Positions 40,749 to 50,957 of a DNA stretch of 64,000 bases are shown here, piece by piece (the first letter of the stretch is position 1; each line of letters starts with the position of its first letter). The position numbers and the translations under genes were made by a program. The DNA is from Polaromonas glacialis (GTDB taxonomy: Bacteria > Pseudomonadota > Gammaproteobacteria > Burkholderiales > Burkholderiaceae_C), in assembly GCF_000709345.1 (NCBI RefSeq), contig NZ_KL448323.1:2920346-2984345 (forward strand). The letters are read 5' to 3'. Under the pieces are notes generated by a model. The model had not been told where the DNA came from and made no database searches. It was given only the letters and a program-made list of their open reading frames with translations.

Positions 40749-41760
40749 AACGCACCGCGTAAGACAGCGCAATCCCGGCAAACACCGTGAAGCCCAGCCA
40801 GTGGTTCAGGCGAAAGGCCTTGAAACAGCCGTCGCGCTCACGTTTGCGGATCAACCAGCCATGCCACAGCGCCTGCAGCAGCGCCAGGCCAATTGCTATT
40901 ATAAAAATAGCTGACTGCACCCATCCAGCAAGCGTGAAAGCCCATATTGATATAAAAACCAGGTAGCTGATCATGACACCAGCCACGTCGAAGCGGCCCA
41001 GCGTGATGGCCGAGGTTTTCATGCCGATCTTCAGGTCGTCATCCCGGTCCACCATCGCGTATTCGGTGTCGTAGGCAATCACCCAGAACAGGTTGCCGAG
41101 CAGCAGCACCCAGGCCAATAGCGGAACGCGCGACTGCACGGCGGCAAACGCCATCGGAATGCCGAAGCTGAACGCCACGCCCAGCACCGCCTGCGGCATC
41201 GCCACATAACGCTTGGCAAACGGGTAAATCAGCGTGACGGCCAGCGCGGCAAACGACCAGGCGATGGTGACGGCATTGGTCGTCAGCACCAGGCCGAACG
41301 CCAGCAGCGCCAGCACGGCGCCCAGCGCCAGCGCTTCCTTGCTAGAAAGCGCGCCGCTGGTCACCGGCCGCTGCGCGGTGCGCTTGACGTGGCGGTCAAA
41401 ATCCCGGTCGGCCACGTCGTTGACGCAGCAGCCCGCGCTGCGCATCAGGAACGTTCCCAGCGTGAAGACGATAGTCAAATGCCAGCCCGGAAAACCGTGC
41501 GACGCCACCCACAGCGCCGACAGCGTCGGCCAGAGCAACAGCAGCCAGCCCGCCGGCCGGTTCCAGCGGATCAACTGCAGGTACAAGGCCCCCACGCTTG
41601 TCGCTTCGCGTACTGCGCTGCCCCCCGAGGGGGCTGCTGCGCCTGCGGCCCGGCGAAGCCGGTTCCGCGGCCCCTGCTGGTCTAGAGGGGGAGCCCCCGC
41701 GCCCGCTGGAGGGACTGTGCTGTCTTGGGACGGCTCGTCACAGTGCCGATCAGATCCCAT
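40747..41760 (-). CDS. ubiA: 4-hydroxybenzoate polyprenyltransferase with inserted N-terminal peptide
   Basis: The recognisable UbiA core starts at [21 protein letters not shown] and holds both aspartate-rich motifs: [11 protein letters not shown] and [13 protein letters not shown]. It attaches the polyprenyl chain to 4-hydroxybenzoate in ubiquinone synthesis; about nine membrane helices are present. The 55 residues before the core are proline/alanine/glycine rich (AGAAAPSGG) and come from a repeat element (41587-41693). The true start may be the ATG at 41760, eight bases after the dps stop, or a GTG at 41595 near the core. A second, AT-rich repeat fragment encodes part of a later helix. Confidence 0.9.
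   Translation of the reverse strand: MGSDRHCDEPSQDSTVPPAGAGAPPLDQQGPRNRLRRAAGAAAPSGGSAVREATSVGALYLQLIRWNRPAGWLLLLWPTLSALWVASHGFPGWHLTIVFTLGTFLMRSAGCCVNDVADRDFDRHVKRTAQRPVTSGALSSKEALALGAVLALLAFGLVLTTNAVTIAWSFAALAVTLIYPFAKRYVAMPQAVLGVAFSFGIPMAFAAVQSRVPLLAWVLLLGNLFWVIAYDTEYAMVDRDDDLKIGMKTSAITLGRFDVAGVMISYLVFISIWAFTLAGWVQSAIFIIAIGLALLQALWHGWLIRKRERDGCFKAFRLNHWLGFTVFAGIALSYAVR
40895..40916. repeat. Dispersed palindromic element fragment within ubiA
   Basis: TTGCTATTATAAAAATAGC matches the terminal palindrome of the dispersed element. It is read in frame as IFIIAIG inside a predicted membrane helix of UbiA. Confidence 0.5.
41587..41693 (-). repeat. GC-rich in-frame element, copy 1 (ubiA N-terminal extension)
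   Basis: In the ubiA coding direction the element reads CAGGGGCCGCGGAACCGGCT, then GCCGCAGGCGCAGC, then CCCCCTCGGGGGGC and a GTGGGGGC end. It aligns with 50012-50117 over about 105 bases at roughly three-quarters identity, in the same coding frame and orientation. The CCCCC-TCG-GGGGG core is a short palindrome. Confidence 0.75.
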
Positions 41761-41768
41761 CTCTTTGG

Positions 41769-42293
41769 TTACTCTTCCAGCAGCGAGCGCAGCATCCAGG
41801 CGGTCTGCTCATGCACCGTCATGCGCTGCGTCAGCAGGTCGGCGGTCGGCTCGTCGCTGGCTTTGTCGGCCATGGGAAACAGCTCGCGCGCGGTGCGGGC
41901 GACGGCTTCGTGGCCCTGCACCAGGATGCGCACCATTTCCATCGCCTTGGGCGGCGTGACGGGCGCGTCGGGCACCGTGGCCAGCTTGCTGAACTGCGCG
42001 TAAGAGCCCGGCGCCGGATGACCGAGCGAGCGGATGCGTTCGGCCACAGGGTCCACCGCGTTCCACAGTTCGGTGTACTGCGCCATGAACATGACATGCA
42101 ACGTGTTGAACATCGGCCCGGTCACGTTCCAGTGGAAGTTGTGCGTCGTCAGGTAGAGCGTGTAGGTGTCGGCCAGCAGGCGGCTCAGGCCCTGGGCAAT
42201 CGCGGCGCGGTCTTTTTCGCTGATGCCGATGTTGATCGCCGGAGCGCCTCGAACCGCTGTGCTGGCAATGGTTTTAACCGGAGATTTGGCCAT
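41769..42293 (-). CDS. dps: Dps-family DNA-binding ferritin
   Basis: The 174-residue protein has the Dps ferroxidase pattern [17 protein letters not shown] followed by aspartate and glutamate ligands in [11 protein letters not shown]. Dps forms a 12-mer that oxidises iron with peroxide and protects DNA. The N-terminus is short with a lysine pair, suited to DNA binding. It lies 110 bases downstream of oxyR on the same strand, and OxyR is the usual activator of dps. Confidence 0.92.
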   Translation of the reverse strand: MAKSPVKTIASTAVRGAPAINIGISEKDRAAIAQGLSRLLADTYTLYLTTHNFHWNVTGPMFNTLHVMFMAQYTELWNAVDPVAERIRSLGHPAPGSYAQFSKLATVPDAPVTPPKAMEMVRILVQGHEAVARTARELFPMADKASDEPTADLLTQRMTVHEQTAWMLRSLLEE

Positions 42294-42328
42294 GATGTTT
42301 TCCTTTAAAAGTCAATTGGAGATCGATA

Positions 42329-42357
42329 ACCATACGCAATTGGCATTGACGTTGCAA
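42329..42357 (-). promoter_or_regulatory. Candidate dps promoter
   Basis: On the minus strand TTGCAA (42352-42357) and TATGGT (42329-42334) lie 17 bases apart, 36 bases before the dps start. Two CCAATTG heptamers flank the -10 region and could be regulator contacts; I cannot confirm an OxyR site by eye. The ribosome site AAAGGA precedes the start codon. Confidence 0.45.
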
Positions 42358-42403
42358 CAGTCAAAAGCTATGCAGGCCATAGGCCCTGCGCACCCGCGTC
42401 CCT

Positions 42404-43360
42404 TCAGGACAGCCGGATGACGCCCGGCAGTTCGCAGGCATAAATCGCATTGCGCAGCGCGGCAATCGCTTCATAGCGGGTAAAACTGCGGCGCCAGGCC
42501 AGCACCACGCGCCGCGTCGGCACATGGCCTTCGAACGGCAGGTAGCGGATGTAGGACGGCTGCACCGGCGACGTGTCCTGGCCGCTGAGCGCCAGCGCGG
42601 CCTTGGGCACGCCCAGGCGCGGCACCAGCGTGATGCCCATGCCGGCGGCGACCATGTGCTTGATCGTTTCCAGCGACGAGCCCTCGAAACTCTTGTTGAT
42701 GCCCTCGGCGCTGCTCGAAAACCGCGCGAATTCGGGGCAGACCTCCAGCACATGGTCGCGAAAGCAGTGGCCGGTCCCCAGCAGCAGCAGGGTTTCCTTC
42801 TTCAGCTCCTCGGCCGTCACGCTGGTGCGCGCGGCCAGCGCATGGCTGCTCGGCACGGCGGCCATGAAAGGCTCGTCGTAGAGCGGCGCAATCGCCAGGT
42901 TGGTGTCGGGAAACGGCTCGGCCAGGATCGCGCAGTCGATCTCGCCGGTGCGCAGTTCCTCCAGCAGCTTGACGGTGAAGTTCTCCTGCAGCATCAGCGG
43001 CATCTGCGGCGTTTTCTCGATGATCTGGCGCACCAGGTCGGGCAGCAGGTATGGCCCGATGGTGTAGATCACGCCCAGCCGCAGGCTGCCGGCCAGCGGG
43101 TCCTTGCCGCGCCGGGCAATCTCGCGGATGCTGTCGGCCTGCTCCAGCACACTCTGCGCCTGGCGAACGATTTCCTCGCCCAGCGGCGTGACGGTGATTT
43201 CGTTGGCATTGCGCTCGAACAGCTTGACCTGGAGTTCTTCCTCCAACTTCTTGATCGCCACGCTGAGCGTCGGCTGCGAGACATGGCAGGCCTCGGCGCC
43301 CCGGCCGAAGTGCCTTTCTCTGGCCACGGCCACGATGTATTTGAGTTCGGTCAGGGTCAT
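42404..43360 (-). CDS. oxyR: Peroxide-sensing regulator OxyR
   Basis: The 318-residue LysR-type regulator has an N-terminal winged helix (LKYIVAVARERHFGRGAEAC, then SQPTLSVAIKKLEEELQ). The redox cysteines C199 and C208 fall in GTGHCFRDHVLEVCPE at exactly the E. coli positions. It oxidises to a disulfide on peroxide and activates defence genes. dps lies directly downstream and is a likely target. Confidence 0.95.
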   Translation of the reverse strand: MTLTELKYIVAVARERHFGRGAEACHVSQPTLSVAIKKLEEELQVKLFERNANEITVTPLGEEIVRQAQSVLEQADSIREIARRGKDPLAGSLRLGVIYTIGPYLLPDLVRQIIEKTPQMPLMLQENFTVKLLEELRTGEIDCAILAEPFPDTNLAIAPLYDEPFMAAVPSSHALAARTSVTAEELKKETLLLLGTGHCFRDHVLEVCPEFARFSSSAEGINKSFEGSSLETIKHMVAAGMGITLVPRLGVPKAALALSGQDTSPVQPSYIRYLPFEGHVPTRRVVLAWRRSFTRYEAIAALRNAIYACELPGVIRLS

Positions 43361-43461
43361 GGGCCTATTGTGCGGCTTTCAATCGGAGGCATTTGTACGA
43401 AAAGCGGACGGCAGTCTTTTCCAACACCAAAGCCTTTCGATTCAAAGCCTTTGCGCGGCAA

Positions 43462-43965
43462 CTATTCAAGCTTTTTATCCTCGCTCTTGGCTTCCTTCAT
43501 GGCTTCCGGCTCCAGTTCCTCGGCAGCGCGATTGAACCAGATGAACGCGCCCCAGCCGGCCAGCAAAATCGCGACCGAGATCACGATGCTGGCCGCATAC
43601 GGCAGCTGCGACAGGTCGTCATGCAGCGCCTTGAAGGTGGCGACCAGGCCTTCCACCGCCAGCGCAATCACGATGACCACGAGAAAACGCGACAGGTAGC
43701 GCCGCACCCGCGTCGGCGCGCTGACCTGTGCCTCGCGAACGACCTCTTCCTCGACGATGGTCTGGGCGATTTGCAGCGCTACCACCGCCACGGCGATCAG
43801 CCCGATGGCCTCGATTATGCCCTGTGCCGCGCCGACATCCAGGCCGCTGGCCAGCGCGTGCCAGCCGGAATTCGCCGCGATGGCGATCAAGACCAGCGAA
43901 GCGCAGACGAATAGCATAGCGATCAGGGCGTGAAGGGAGGCGAAAAAACGGATGAGGATTTTCAT
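43462..43965 (-). CDS. Four-helix inner membrane protein of unknown function
   Basis: The 167-residue protein has four membrane segments (about 4-29, 49-72, 93-113 and 124-146) and a highly charged C-terminal tail (EELEPEAMKEAKSEDKKLE). It resembles conserved hypothetical membrane proteins of Burkholderiales. The start at 43965 precedes the first helix. It stands alone between oxyR and recG on the same strand; I do not recognise a function. Confidence 0.65.
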   Translation of the reverse strand: MKILIRFFASLHALIAMLFVCASLVLIAIAANSGWHALASGLDVGAAQGIIEAIGLIAVAVVALQIAQTIVEEEVVREAQVSAPTRVRRYLSRFLVVIVIALAVEGLVATFKALHDDLSQLPYAASIVISVAILLAGWGAFIWFNRAAEELEPEAMKEAKSEDKKLE

Positions 43966-44056
43966 ACTGCCATGGTAGCCGTGGCAGGGCAATGACCGGC
44001 GCTGCCGGTTGTGAATTGGTGTCGTCCCAGCAAGCTCAAGCACCCAATCCCTTGAC

Positions 44057-46180
44057 TCAAGCCTTCAAAAACTCAGCCTTACCCCCCAGCCAGCGCAGCA
44101 CATGCCGCTCGGCCAGATCAGGATATCGGTCCAGCATCAGCGGCGCCACCTCCCGCGCCCAGGCCAGCAAGCCCGCATCGGTCTGCAGATCGGCAAAGCG
44201 CAGCAGCGCCGCCCCCGACTGGCGCGCGCCCAGGAACTCGCCCGGCCCGCGAATCTCCAGGTCGCGGCGGGCAATCTCGAAGCCGTCGTTCGTCTCGGCC
44301 ATCGCCTTGAGCCGCGCCCGCGCCACCTCGCCCAGCCGGGGCGCGTCGCCGGTCGAATACAGCAGCACGCAGGCCGACGCCGCCGCGCCGCGCCCGACGC
44401 GCCCGCGCAGCTGGTGCAACTGGCTCAGGCCAAAGCGCTCGGCATGCTCGATCACCATCAGCGAGGCGTTGGGCACATCGACGCCGACCTCGATCACCGT
44501 GGTGCTGACCAGCACGGCCATCACGCCTTCGGTGAACAGGCTCATCACCGCCTTTTTCTCGGCCGGCGGCATGCGCGAATGCAGCAGGCCGACCATCACG
44601 TCGGGCAGGGCCTCGCTGAGCGCCACATGCGTCTGCGTGGCGTTGACCAGGTCGATGGACTCGCTTTCCTCGATCAGCGGGCAGACCCAGTAAATCTGCC
44701 GGCCTTCGGCGATCTGCGCCTGAATGCGGGCGATGACCTCGTCGCGCCGGGCATCGTTCACGACCTTGGTGACGATGGGCGTTCGGCCGGGCGGCAACTC
44801 GTCGAGCGTGGACACGTCAAGGTCGGCGTAATAGCTCATAGCCAGCGTGCGCGGAATCGGCGTGGCGGTCATCATCAAGAGGTGCGGCTCCTGCCCGCCG
44901 CCCGTCATCTTGCTGCGCAGCGCCAGGCGCTGGGCGACGCCGAAACGGTGCTGCTCGTCGATGATGGCGAGCGCCAGGTTCTTGAATACCACCTTGTCCT
45001 GGATCACCGCATGCGTGCCGATGACCAGCCCCGCTTCGCCGCTTTCGATCAGCGCCAGCATTTCGCGCCGCTCTTTCGTTTTCTGGCTGCCGCTAAGGCG
45101 GGCGGTCTTGATGCCCAAGGGTTCTAGCCAGCTGATGAGTTTGCTGAAATGCTGCTCGGCCAGGATTTCGGTCGGCGCCATCAGCGCGCACTGCCAGCCA
45201 GCGTCGATGCAGCGCGCCGCCGCGAGCGCCGCCACCACGGTTTTTCCGGCGCCCACGTCGCCTTGCAGCAGGCGGTGCATGGGAATGCTCTTTTTCAGGT
45301 CGGCCTCGATCTCCAGGCCAACCCGCTGCTGCGCGGCCGTCAGGCGAAACGGCAGGCGCTCCAGCAGTTGCTGCTGCAGCGTGCAATGCGTGCCGCGCAT
45401 CGCCAAGCCATTCAAGGCCGGGGCGCGCATCGCGGCACGCACGCGCCGGGCCTGCAACTGGGAGATTTGCTGGGCCAGCAGTTCTTCGGCCTTCAGCCGC
45501 TGCCAGGCCGGATGGCTGCGGTCTTCAAGCGTCTGCAGCGCCACATCAGGCGTGGGGTGATGCAAAAACTGTAGCGCCTCACGCAGGCTGGACAAGCGCA
45601 AAGGCAGGATTTTGCTTAAAAATTCGGTGGGAATCGTCTCCCGCAGGTCGGCGCGCGACAGGCCACTGAGCACGGCCTTGCGCAAATACACCTGCGGCAG
45701 GCCGGCCGAGGTCGGATACACCGGCGTCAGCGCGCCCGGCAGTTCGCCGCCGGCCAGCTTGAAGTGCGGATGCATCATCTCGCGGCCCAGGAAGCCGCCG
45801 CGCAACTCGCCGCGCACCCGCACGCTGCTGCCTACGCTGAGGGTTTTCTGGTGCGACGGGTAGAAATTGAGGAAGCGCAGCAGGCAGGTGTCGCTGCCGT
45901 CATCGACCGTGACCAGCAACTGGCGCCGTGAGCGGATCAGCACTTCGCTGTGCATGACCTCGCCCTCGATCTGCACCACCTCGCCGTCGCGCGCGTCGGC
46001 CAGGCGCACGATGCGGGTTTCGTCTTCGTAGCGCAGCGGCAGGTGCAGTGCCAGGTCGATGTCGCGGCGCAGGCCGAGCTTTTCCATGGCTTTTTGCGCC
46101 GGGGATTTGGCGGGCGCCTTGGCGGCAGGCCGGGCGGTGTTCGGCGCCGGGTCAAGGGCAGGAGCGGCCGGAAGCATCAT
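44057..46180 (-). CDS. recG: ATP-dependent DNA helicase RecG
   Basis: The 707-residue protein has an N-terminal OB-fold wedge domain and a C-terminal SF2 helicase: Walker [16 protein letters not shown] box IIDEQHRFG, motif [13 protein letters not shown], and motif [11 protein letters not shown]. The TRG motif region follows near the C-terminus. RecG reverses stalled forks and processes R-loops. Its start codon at 46180 lies only 19 bases from the queA start on the opposite strand, so the promoters must overlap or sit within the coding ends. Confidence 0.97.
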   Translation of the reverse strand: MMLPAAPALDPAPNTARPAAKAPAKSPAQKAMEKLGLRRDIDLALHLPLRYEDETRIVRLADARDGEVVQIEGEVMHSEVLIRSRRQLLVTVDDGSDTCLLRFLNFYPSHQKTLSVGSSVRVRGELRGGFLGREMMHPHFKLAGGELPGALTPVYPTSAGLPQVYLRKAVLSGLSRADLRETIPTEFLSKILPLRLSSLREALQFLHHPTPDVALQTLEDRSHPAWQRLKAEELLAQQISQLQARRVRAAMRAPALNGLAMRGTHCTLQQQLLERLPFRLTAAQQRVGLEIEADLKKSIPMHRLLQGDVGAGKTVVAALAAARCIDAGWQCALMAPTEILAEQHFSKLISWLEPLGIKTARLSGSQKTKERREMLALIESGEAGLVIGTHAVIQDKVVFKNLALAIIDEQHRFGVAQRLALRSKMTGGGQEPHLLMMTATPIPRTLAMSYYADLDVSTLDELPPGRTPIVTKVVNDARRDEVIARIQAQIAEGRQIYWVCPLIEESESIDLVNATQTHVALSEALPDVMVGLLHSRMPPAEKKAVMSLFTEGVMAVLVSTTVIEVGVDVPNASLMVIEHAERFGLSQLHQLRGRVGRGAAASACVLLYSTGDAPRLGEVARARLKAMAETNDGFEIARRDLEIRGPGEFLGARQSGAALLRFADLQTDAGLLAWAREVAPLMLDRYPDLAERHVLRWLGGKAEFLKA

Positions 46181-46199
46181 GGGACAATTGTGCCCTCCT

Positions 46200-47285
46200 A
46201 TGAAGACGACTTTCAGCCTCAGTGACTTTGATTTCACACTCCCCGACGAATTGATTGCCCAGCATCCCGCCGCCGAGCGCAGTGCCTCGCGCCTGCTCGA
46301 CGGCCGGGGCGGCGCCATCGCCGACCGGCGCTTTGCCGATTTGCCCGAGCTGCTTGAGCCCGGCGACCTGCTGGTGTTCAACGACACGAAAGTCGTCAAG
46401 GCGCGGCTGTTTGGCCAGAAGCTCAGCGGCGGCAGGCTTGAACTGCTGATCGAGCGCGTGCTTTCGCCCGATACAGACGCTGGCCATGAAGTCGCCGCGC
46501 ACATGAAGGTCAGCAAAAAACCGCTGCCCGGCGCGGTGCTGCAGATGGATGGCGGTTTCACGGCCACCCTGCTGGGCCGCTGGCCCGAGGCGCACGGGCC
46601 GCTGTACCGCTTCCGGCTCAGCAGCGACCCGTATGCGCTGATGGCGCAGCATGGCCACGTGCCGCTGCCGCCCTACATCACGCACACCGATTCGGCGGAT
46701 GACGAGCAGCGCTACCAGACGGTGTTCGCCAAAAACCCCGGCGCCGTCGCCGCGCCGACCGCCGCGCTGCATTTCGACGAGGCCATGCTGGCGCGGCTCG
46801 AAGCGCGCGGCATTGCCCGCGCCAGCGTCACGCTGCATGTCGGCGCGGGCACCTTCCAGCCGGTCAAGGCCGAGAACATCGCCGACCACGTCATGCACTT
46901 CGAGCGCTTCGACGTGCCGCCCGCCACTCACGAGGCGATTGCTGCGTGCAAGGCGCGCGGCGGGCGCGTGGTGGCGGTGGGCACGACGACGGTGCGGGCG
47001 CTTGAATCCGCCGCCAAATTTGGCCCGGATTGCATGGATACCAGCATCTTCATCACCCCAGGCTTTGATTTCAAGGTGGTCGATGTGCTGCTGACCAACT
47101 TTCACCTGCCCAAGAGCACGCTGATGATGCTGGTGAGCGCTTTTTCGGGCTACGGGCACATCATGGCGCTGTACCGGCATGCGATTGAGGCACGCTACCG
47201 CTTTTTCAGCTACGGCGATGCCATGCTGCTGGAGCGCACATCCTGCAACAGAGATGCGATCGACATGCCATCTGTTGCACGATAA
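46200..47285 (+). CDS. queA: S-adenosylmethionine:tRNA ribosyltransferase-isomerase
   Basis: The 361-residue protein matches QueA throughout, from [22 protein letters not shown] to the C-terminal [21 protein letters not shown] and [13 protein letters not shown]. QueA makes epoxyqueuosine from preQ1-modified tRNA. The last 15 residues after [10 protein letters not shown] are not QueA-like; they are encoded by the palindromic vapBC operator (47244-47279). The original stop appears to have been replaced. Confidence 0.95.
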   Translation: MKTTFSLSDFDFTLPDELIAQHPAAERSASRLLDGRGGAIADRRFADLPELLEPGDLLVFNDTKVVKARLFGQKLSGGRLELLIERVLSPDTDAGHEVAAHMKVSKKPLPGAVLQMDGGFTATLLGRWPEAHGPLYRFRLSSDPYALMAQHGHVPLPPYITHTDSADDEQRYQTVFAKNPGAVAAPTAALHFDEAMLARLEARGIARASVTLHVGAGTFQPVKAENIADHVMHFERFDVPPATHEAIAACKARGGRVVAVGTTTVRALESAAKFGPDCMDTSIFITPGFDFKVVDVLLTNFHLPKSTLMMLVSAFSGYGHIMALYRHAIEARYRFFSYGDAMLLERTSCNRDAIDMPSVAR

Positions 47286-47293
47286 AATTATCG
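47244..47293 (+). promoter_or_regulatory. vapBC operator-promoter embedded in queA 3' end
   Basis: TGCAACAG (47244-47251) and CTGTTGCA (47272-47279) are exact complements around a 20-base centre. Within it TCGACA (47260-47265) and TAAAAT (47283-47288) are 17 bases apart, ten of twelve consensus matches. CGATAA and TTATCG (47280-47293) form a second small dyad. Transcription would start near 47295, at the vapB start codon, so the message may be leaderless. Confidence 0.7.
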
Positions 47294-47295
47294 AT

Positions 47296-47511
47296 ATGCA
47301 AAACCAGACCGTCATTGTCTCGCCCAAGTACCAAGTCGTGATTCCGCGTGAAATCCGCGAAGCCGGCGGAATCAAGCCCGGCAGCCGGATGAGCGTGTTC
47401 GAGGTCAATGGCGTGATCCAGCTGGTGCCGGTCAAGTCGGCCGCCGACTGCAGGGGGCTGCTGGCCGGCCTGTCCAGCACTGACGTCCCCTCTGATCCCG
47501 AGCGGTTTTGA
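47296..47511 (+). CDS. vapB: VapB-type antitoxin (AbrB/MazE DNA-binding fold)
   Basis: The 71-residue protein has the AbrB-type swapped-hairpin domain: QTVIVSPKYQVVIPREIREA, then GSRMSVFEVNGVIQL. The C-terminal tail would wrap the toxin. It lies four bases upstream of the PIN toxin gene and downstream of a palindromic operator to which the complex would bind for autorepression. No ribosome site is visible before the ATG. Confidence 0.88.
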   Translation: MQNQTVIVSPKYQVVIPREIREAGGIKPGSRMSVFEVNGVIQLVPVKSAADCRGLLAGLSSTDVPSDPERF

Positions 47512-47515
47512 GTCC

Positions 47516-47908
47516 ATGGCTGTGAGCAAAGCGGCCAGGCCAGTGCCAGTCGTGCTCGATTCGTCGTGCTGGCTGGAATACTTCAGCAATTCACCGCGTG
47601 CGGACCTTTATGCCGAAGCCATCGCCAACACGGCCGCGCTGATTGTGCCGATCATCACGATTTACGAGGTGTACAAGGTGGCGTTGCGCGAGTTTGGCCT
47701 GGCCCATGCCAACCAGGCCGTTGCCCTGATGCGCGAAGGCGAGGTGATTGACATCAACCTCAACCTCGCGCTCAACGCGGCGGCCACCGGGCTGCCGATG
47801 GCCGACAGCCTGATCTACGCGACAGCGCAAACGCGCGGCGCGATACTCTGGACCCAGGATGCGCACTTCAAGGCTTTGGCGGGTGTGAAATTTTTCGCCA
47901 AAGAGTAA
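47516..47908 (+). CDS. vapC: VapC-type PIN-domain toxin RNase
   Basis: The 130-residue PIN domain has all four acidic metal ligands: D15 (VVLDSSCWLEYF), E51 (IYEVYK), D97 (MADSLIYATA) and D115 (TQDAHF). VapC toxins cleave tRNA or rRNA. Its start lies four bases after vapB, giving coupled expression. The pair interrupts the usual neighbours queA and tgt. Confidence 0.9.
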   Translation: MAVSKAARPVPVVLDSSCWLEYFSNSPRADLYAEAIANTAALIVPIITIYEVYKVALREFGLAHANQAVALMREGEVIDINLNLALNAAATGLPMADSLIYATAQTRGAILWTQDAHFKALAGVKFFAKE

Positions 47909-47967
47909 GCCGCATGGCCTTTCCTTCCCACGACCCTTGCCGCCAAGGCACTTTGATCCCTTACTAA

Positions 47968-49095
<1,128 letters not shown>

Positions 49096-49098
49096 ACC

Positions 49099-50451
49099 GT
49101 GAACATCGACCTGCAGCGATTCATTGACCGCTGGGCCGGCATTCCGCTGTGCGCGGCGGTGTCCGGCTTTGATGCGCTCAGGCGGCGTTTTCGGCCCGCG
49201 CCAGCCGTGGAGCCGGCGCCGCGCGCCATCGTGGTGATTTTGCTGTCCGAAATGGGCAGCCTGGTGTTGGCCAACGACATGTTCGCCCGCCTGAAAGCGC
49301 GCTACCCCGACGCGCCGCTGCATGCGCTGCTGTTTCGCAAGAACCGCGAGATTCTCGACCTGATGCAGGTGATGGACCCGGCGAATGTGCATACGGTCGA
49401 TGACCGCTCATTGACATCGTTGCTGTCCAGTTTGTGGCAGGCGATCAAGTCGCTGCGTCGGGCGAACGTCGATGTGGCGATTGACTGCGAGCTGTTCTCG
49501 CGTATCAGCAGTTTGCTGTCTTATGCCAGCGGCGCGGGCGTGCGGGTCGGCTTTCACCGGCACACGCAGGAAGGCCTGTACCGGGGTTCCCACATCAACC
49601 GGCCGGTGCCTTACAACCCTTATCACCACATCAGCGCCCAGTTCCTGACGCTGGCTAGGGCGATTGACTCGACGTCGGTACCCAAATCCAAGCTGGCGGT
49701 GGTGGCCAGCCCGAAGCCGCCGCCGCATGTGCGGCTCGATGGCGCGCTGATTCAAGGTATTCAAGTGCGGCTAGCCCAGGACTTCCCCGCCATCGCCGGC
49801 AAGCCGCTGGTGCTGGTCTATCCGGGCGGCGGCATATTGCCGATTCGCGCCTGGCCGCTGGCGGCCTACACCGCGCTGTGCGAAGGCCTGGTGGCCGACG
49901 GCTGCGCCGTGGCGGTGATCGGCCTGAAGGACGACCAGGCACTGGCGCGCCAGCTGGTGGCGCAAGTTCGAGCCAGCGCCGATATCGGTAGCGAAGGGAA
50001 TGATCTAGCGGACTCCCCATTCCAGCAAGGGCCGCGGGACTGGCTTTGCCAGACCGCAGGCGCAGCGGCCCCCTCGGGGGGCAGAGAGTTACAAGAAGTG
50101 AACGAACGTGGGGGCGCTATCATCGACCTGACCGGCTACACCCGCTCGATTTCCGAACTGCTGGCGCTGTTCCATGTGGCGCGCCTGCTGGTCACGAACG
50201 ACGGCGGACCGGGCCAGTTCGCCGCGCTGACGCCGATCTGGACGCTGATGCTGTTCGGCCCGGAAACGCCCGCTTTGTACGCGCCGCTGACGCCCAGGTG
50301 CCATTCGTTCTACAGCCAGTGGCCGTGCTCGCCCTGCCTCACCGCCTACAACCACCGCACGTCCTACTGCGACGGCGACAACCAGTGCCTCAAGGTGATA
50401 GCACCCGACGCCGTGCTGGCCAAGGCGCGCGAATGCCTGGCGGCGCCCTGA
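49099..50451 (+). CDS. Glycosyltransferase family 9 (heptosyltransferase-like) with in-frame element
   Basis: The 450-residue protein has the GT9 layout: an N-terminal Rossmann half (AIVVILLSEMGSLVLANDM), the phosphate-binding region LVLVYPGGGILPIRAWPL, and a C-terminal NDGGPGQFAALTPIWTLMLFGPETP. GT9 enzymes add heptose to the LPS core. A 35-residue low-complexity stretch (about 305-339, [18 protein letters not shown]) between conserved blocks is encoded by a repeat element. It starts with GTG three bases after tgt and is followed closely by gtrA-like and GT39 genes. Confidence 0.85.
   Translation: MNIDLQRFIDRWAGIPLCAAVSGFDALRRRFRPAPAVEPAPRAIVVILLSEMGSLVLANDMFARLKARYPDAPLHALLFRKNREILDLMQVMDPANVHTVDDRSLTSLLSSLWQAIKSLRRANVDVAIDCELFSRISSLLSYASGAGVRVGFHRHTQEGLYRGSHINRPVPYNPYHHISAQFLTLARAIDSTSVPKSKLAVVASPKPPPHVRLDGALIQGIQVRLAQDFPAIAGKPLVLVYPGGGILPIRAWPLAAYTALCEGLVADGCAVAVIGLKDDQALARQLVAQVRASADIGSEGNDLADSPFQQGPRDWLCQTAGAAAPSGGRELQEVNERGGAIIDLTGYTRSISELLALFHVARLLVTNDGGPGQFAALTPIWTLMLFGPETPALYAPLTPRCHSFYSQWPCSPCLTAYNHRTSYCDGDNQCLKVIAPDAVLAKARECLAAP
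50012..50117 (+). repeat. GC-rich in-frame element, copy 2 (GT9 gene)
   Basis: In the GT9 coding direction it reads CAGCAAGGGCCGCGGGACTG, then ACCGCAGGCGCAGCGGC, then CCCCCTCGGGGGGC and a CGTGGGGGC end. It aligns with 41587-41693 in the same frame and orientation. Both copies encode GPR followed by AGAAAPSGG. Confidence 0.75.
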
Positions 50452-50465
50452 ACACCCCCAAACCG

Positions 50466-50951
50466 ATGTCAAGACTCAGAACCTTTGCCGAAGCGCTGGT
50501 CCGCCTGCTGCCGCCGCGCTTCCAGCTGATGCTGCGCTGGCGCTTCATCAAGTTCGGCATGGTCGGCGCCAGCGGCACGGTGATCAACATCGTTGTGCTT
50601 TACCTGGCGCAGGAGCATTTGCTCCAAAGCATTGCCGACTTTCACACGCGGCTGAACTACTCGATTGCGCTGGCCATCAGCGTCGCCACCATCAGCAATT
50701 TTTACTGGAACCGGCGCCTGACCTGGCGCGACCGGACGCGCAACACGCCCCAACCGGCGCTGCGGCTGTTCGTCAAGTATGTGATGGCCGCCGCGCTGTC
50801 GATCATCCTGCAGTCGCTGCTGACCAAATGGCTGGCGCTGCACCTGCATTACCTCGTGGCCAACGTGATCGCCATCGTGCTGGCCAGCGTGGTCAATTTC
50901 ATCGCCAATGACAAGCTGACCTTTCGCCGGCACCGCAAGGCCACGCATTAA
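50466..50951 (+). CDS. GtrA-family membrane protein
   Basis: The 161-residue protein has four membrane segments and the GtrA pattern FIKFGMVGASGTVINIVVLYL near the start and NFYWNRRLTWR and NFIANDKLTFRR at helix ends. GtrA-like proteins flip or support undecaprenyl-linked sugars. It lies 14 bases after the GT9 gene and six before the GT39 gene, suggesting one glycan-modification operon. Confidence 0.85.
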   Translation: MSRLRTFAEALVRLLPPRFQLMLRWRFIKFGMVGASGTVINIVVLYLAQEHLLQSIADFHTRLNYSIALAISVATISNFYWNRRLTWRDRTRNTPQPALRLFVKYVMAAALSIILQSLLTKWLALHLHYLVANVIAIVLASVVNFIANDKLTFRRHRKATH

Positions 50952-50957
50952 TCCTTG

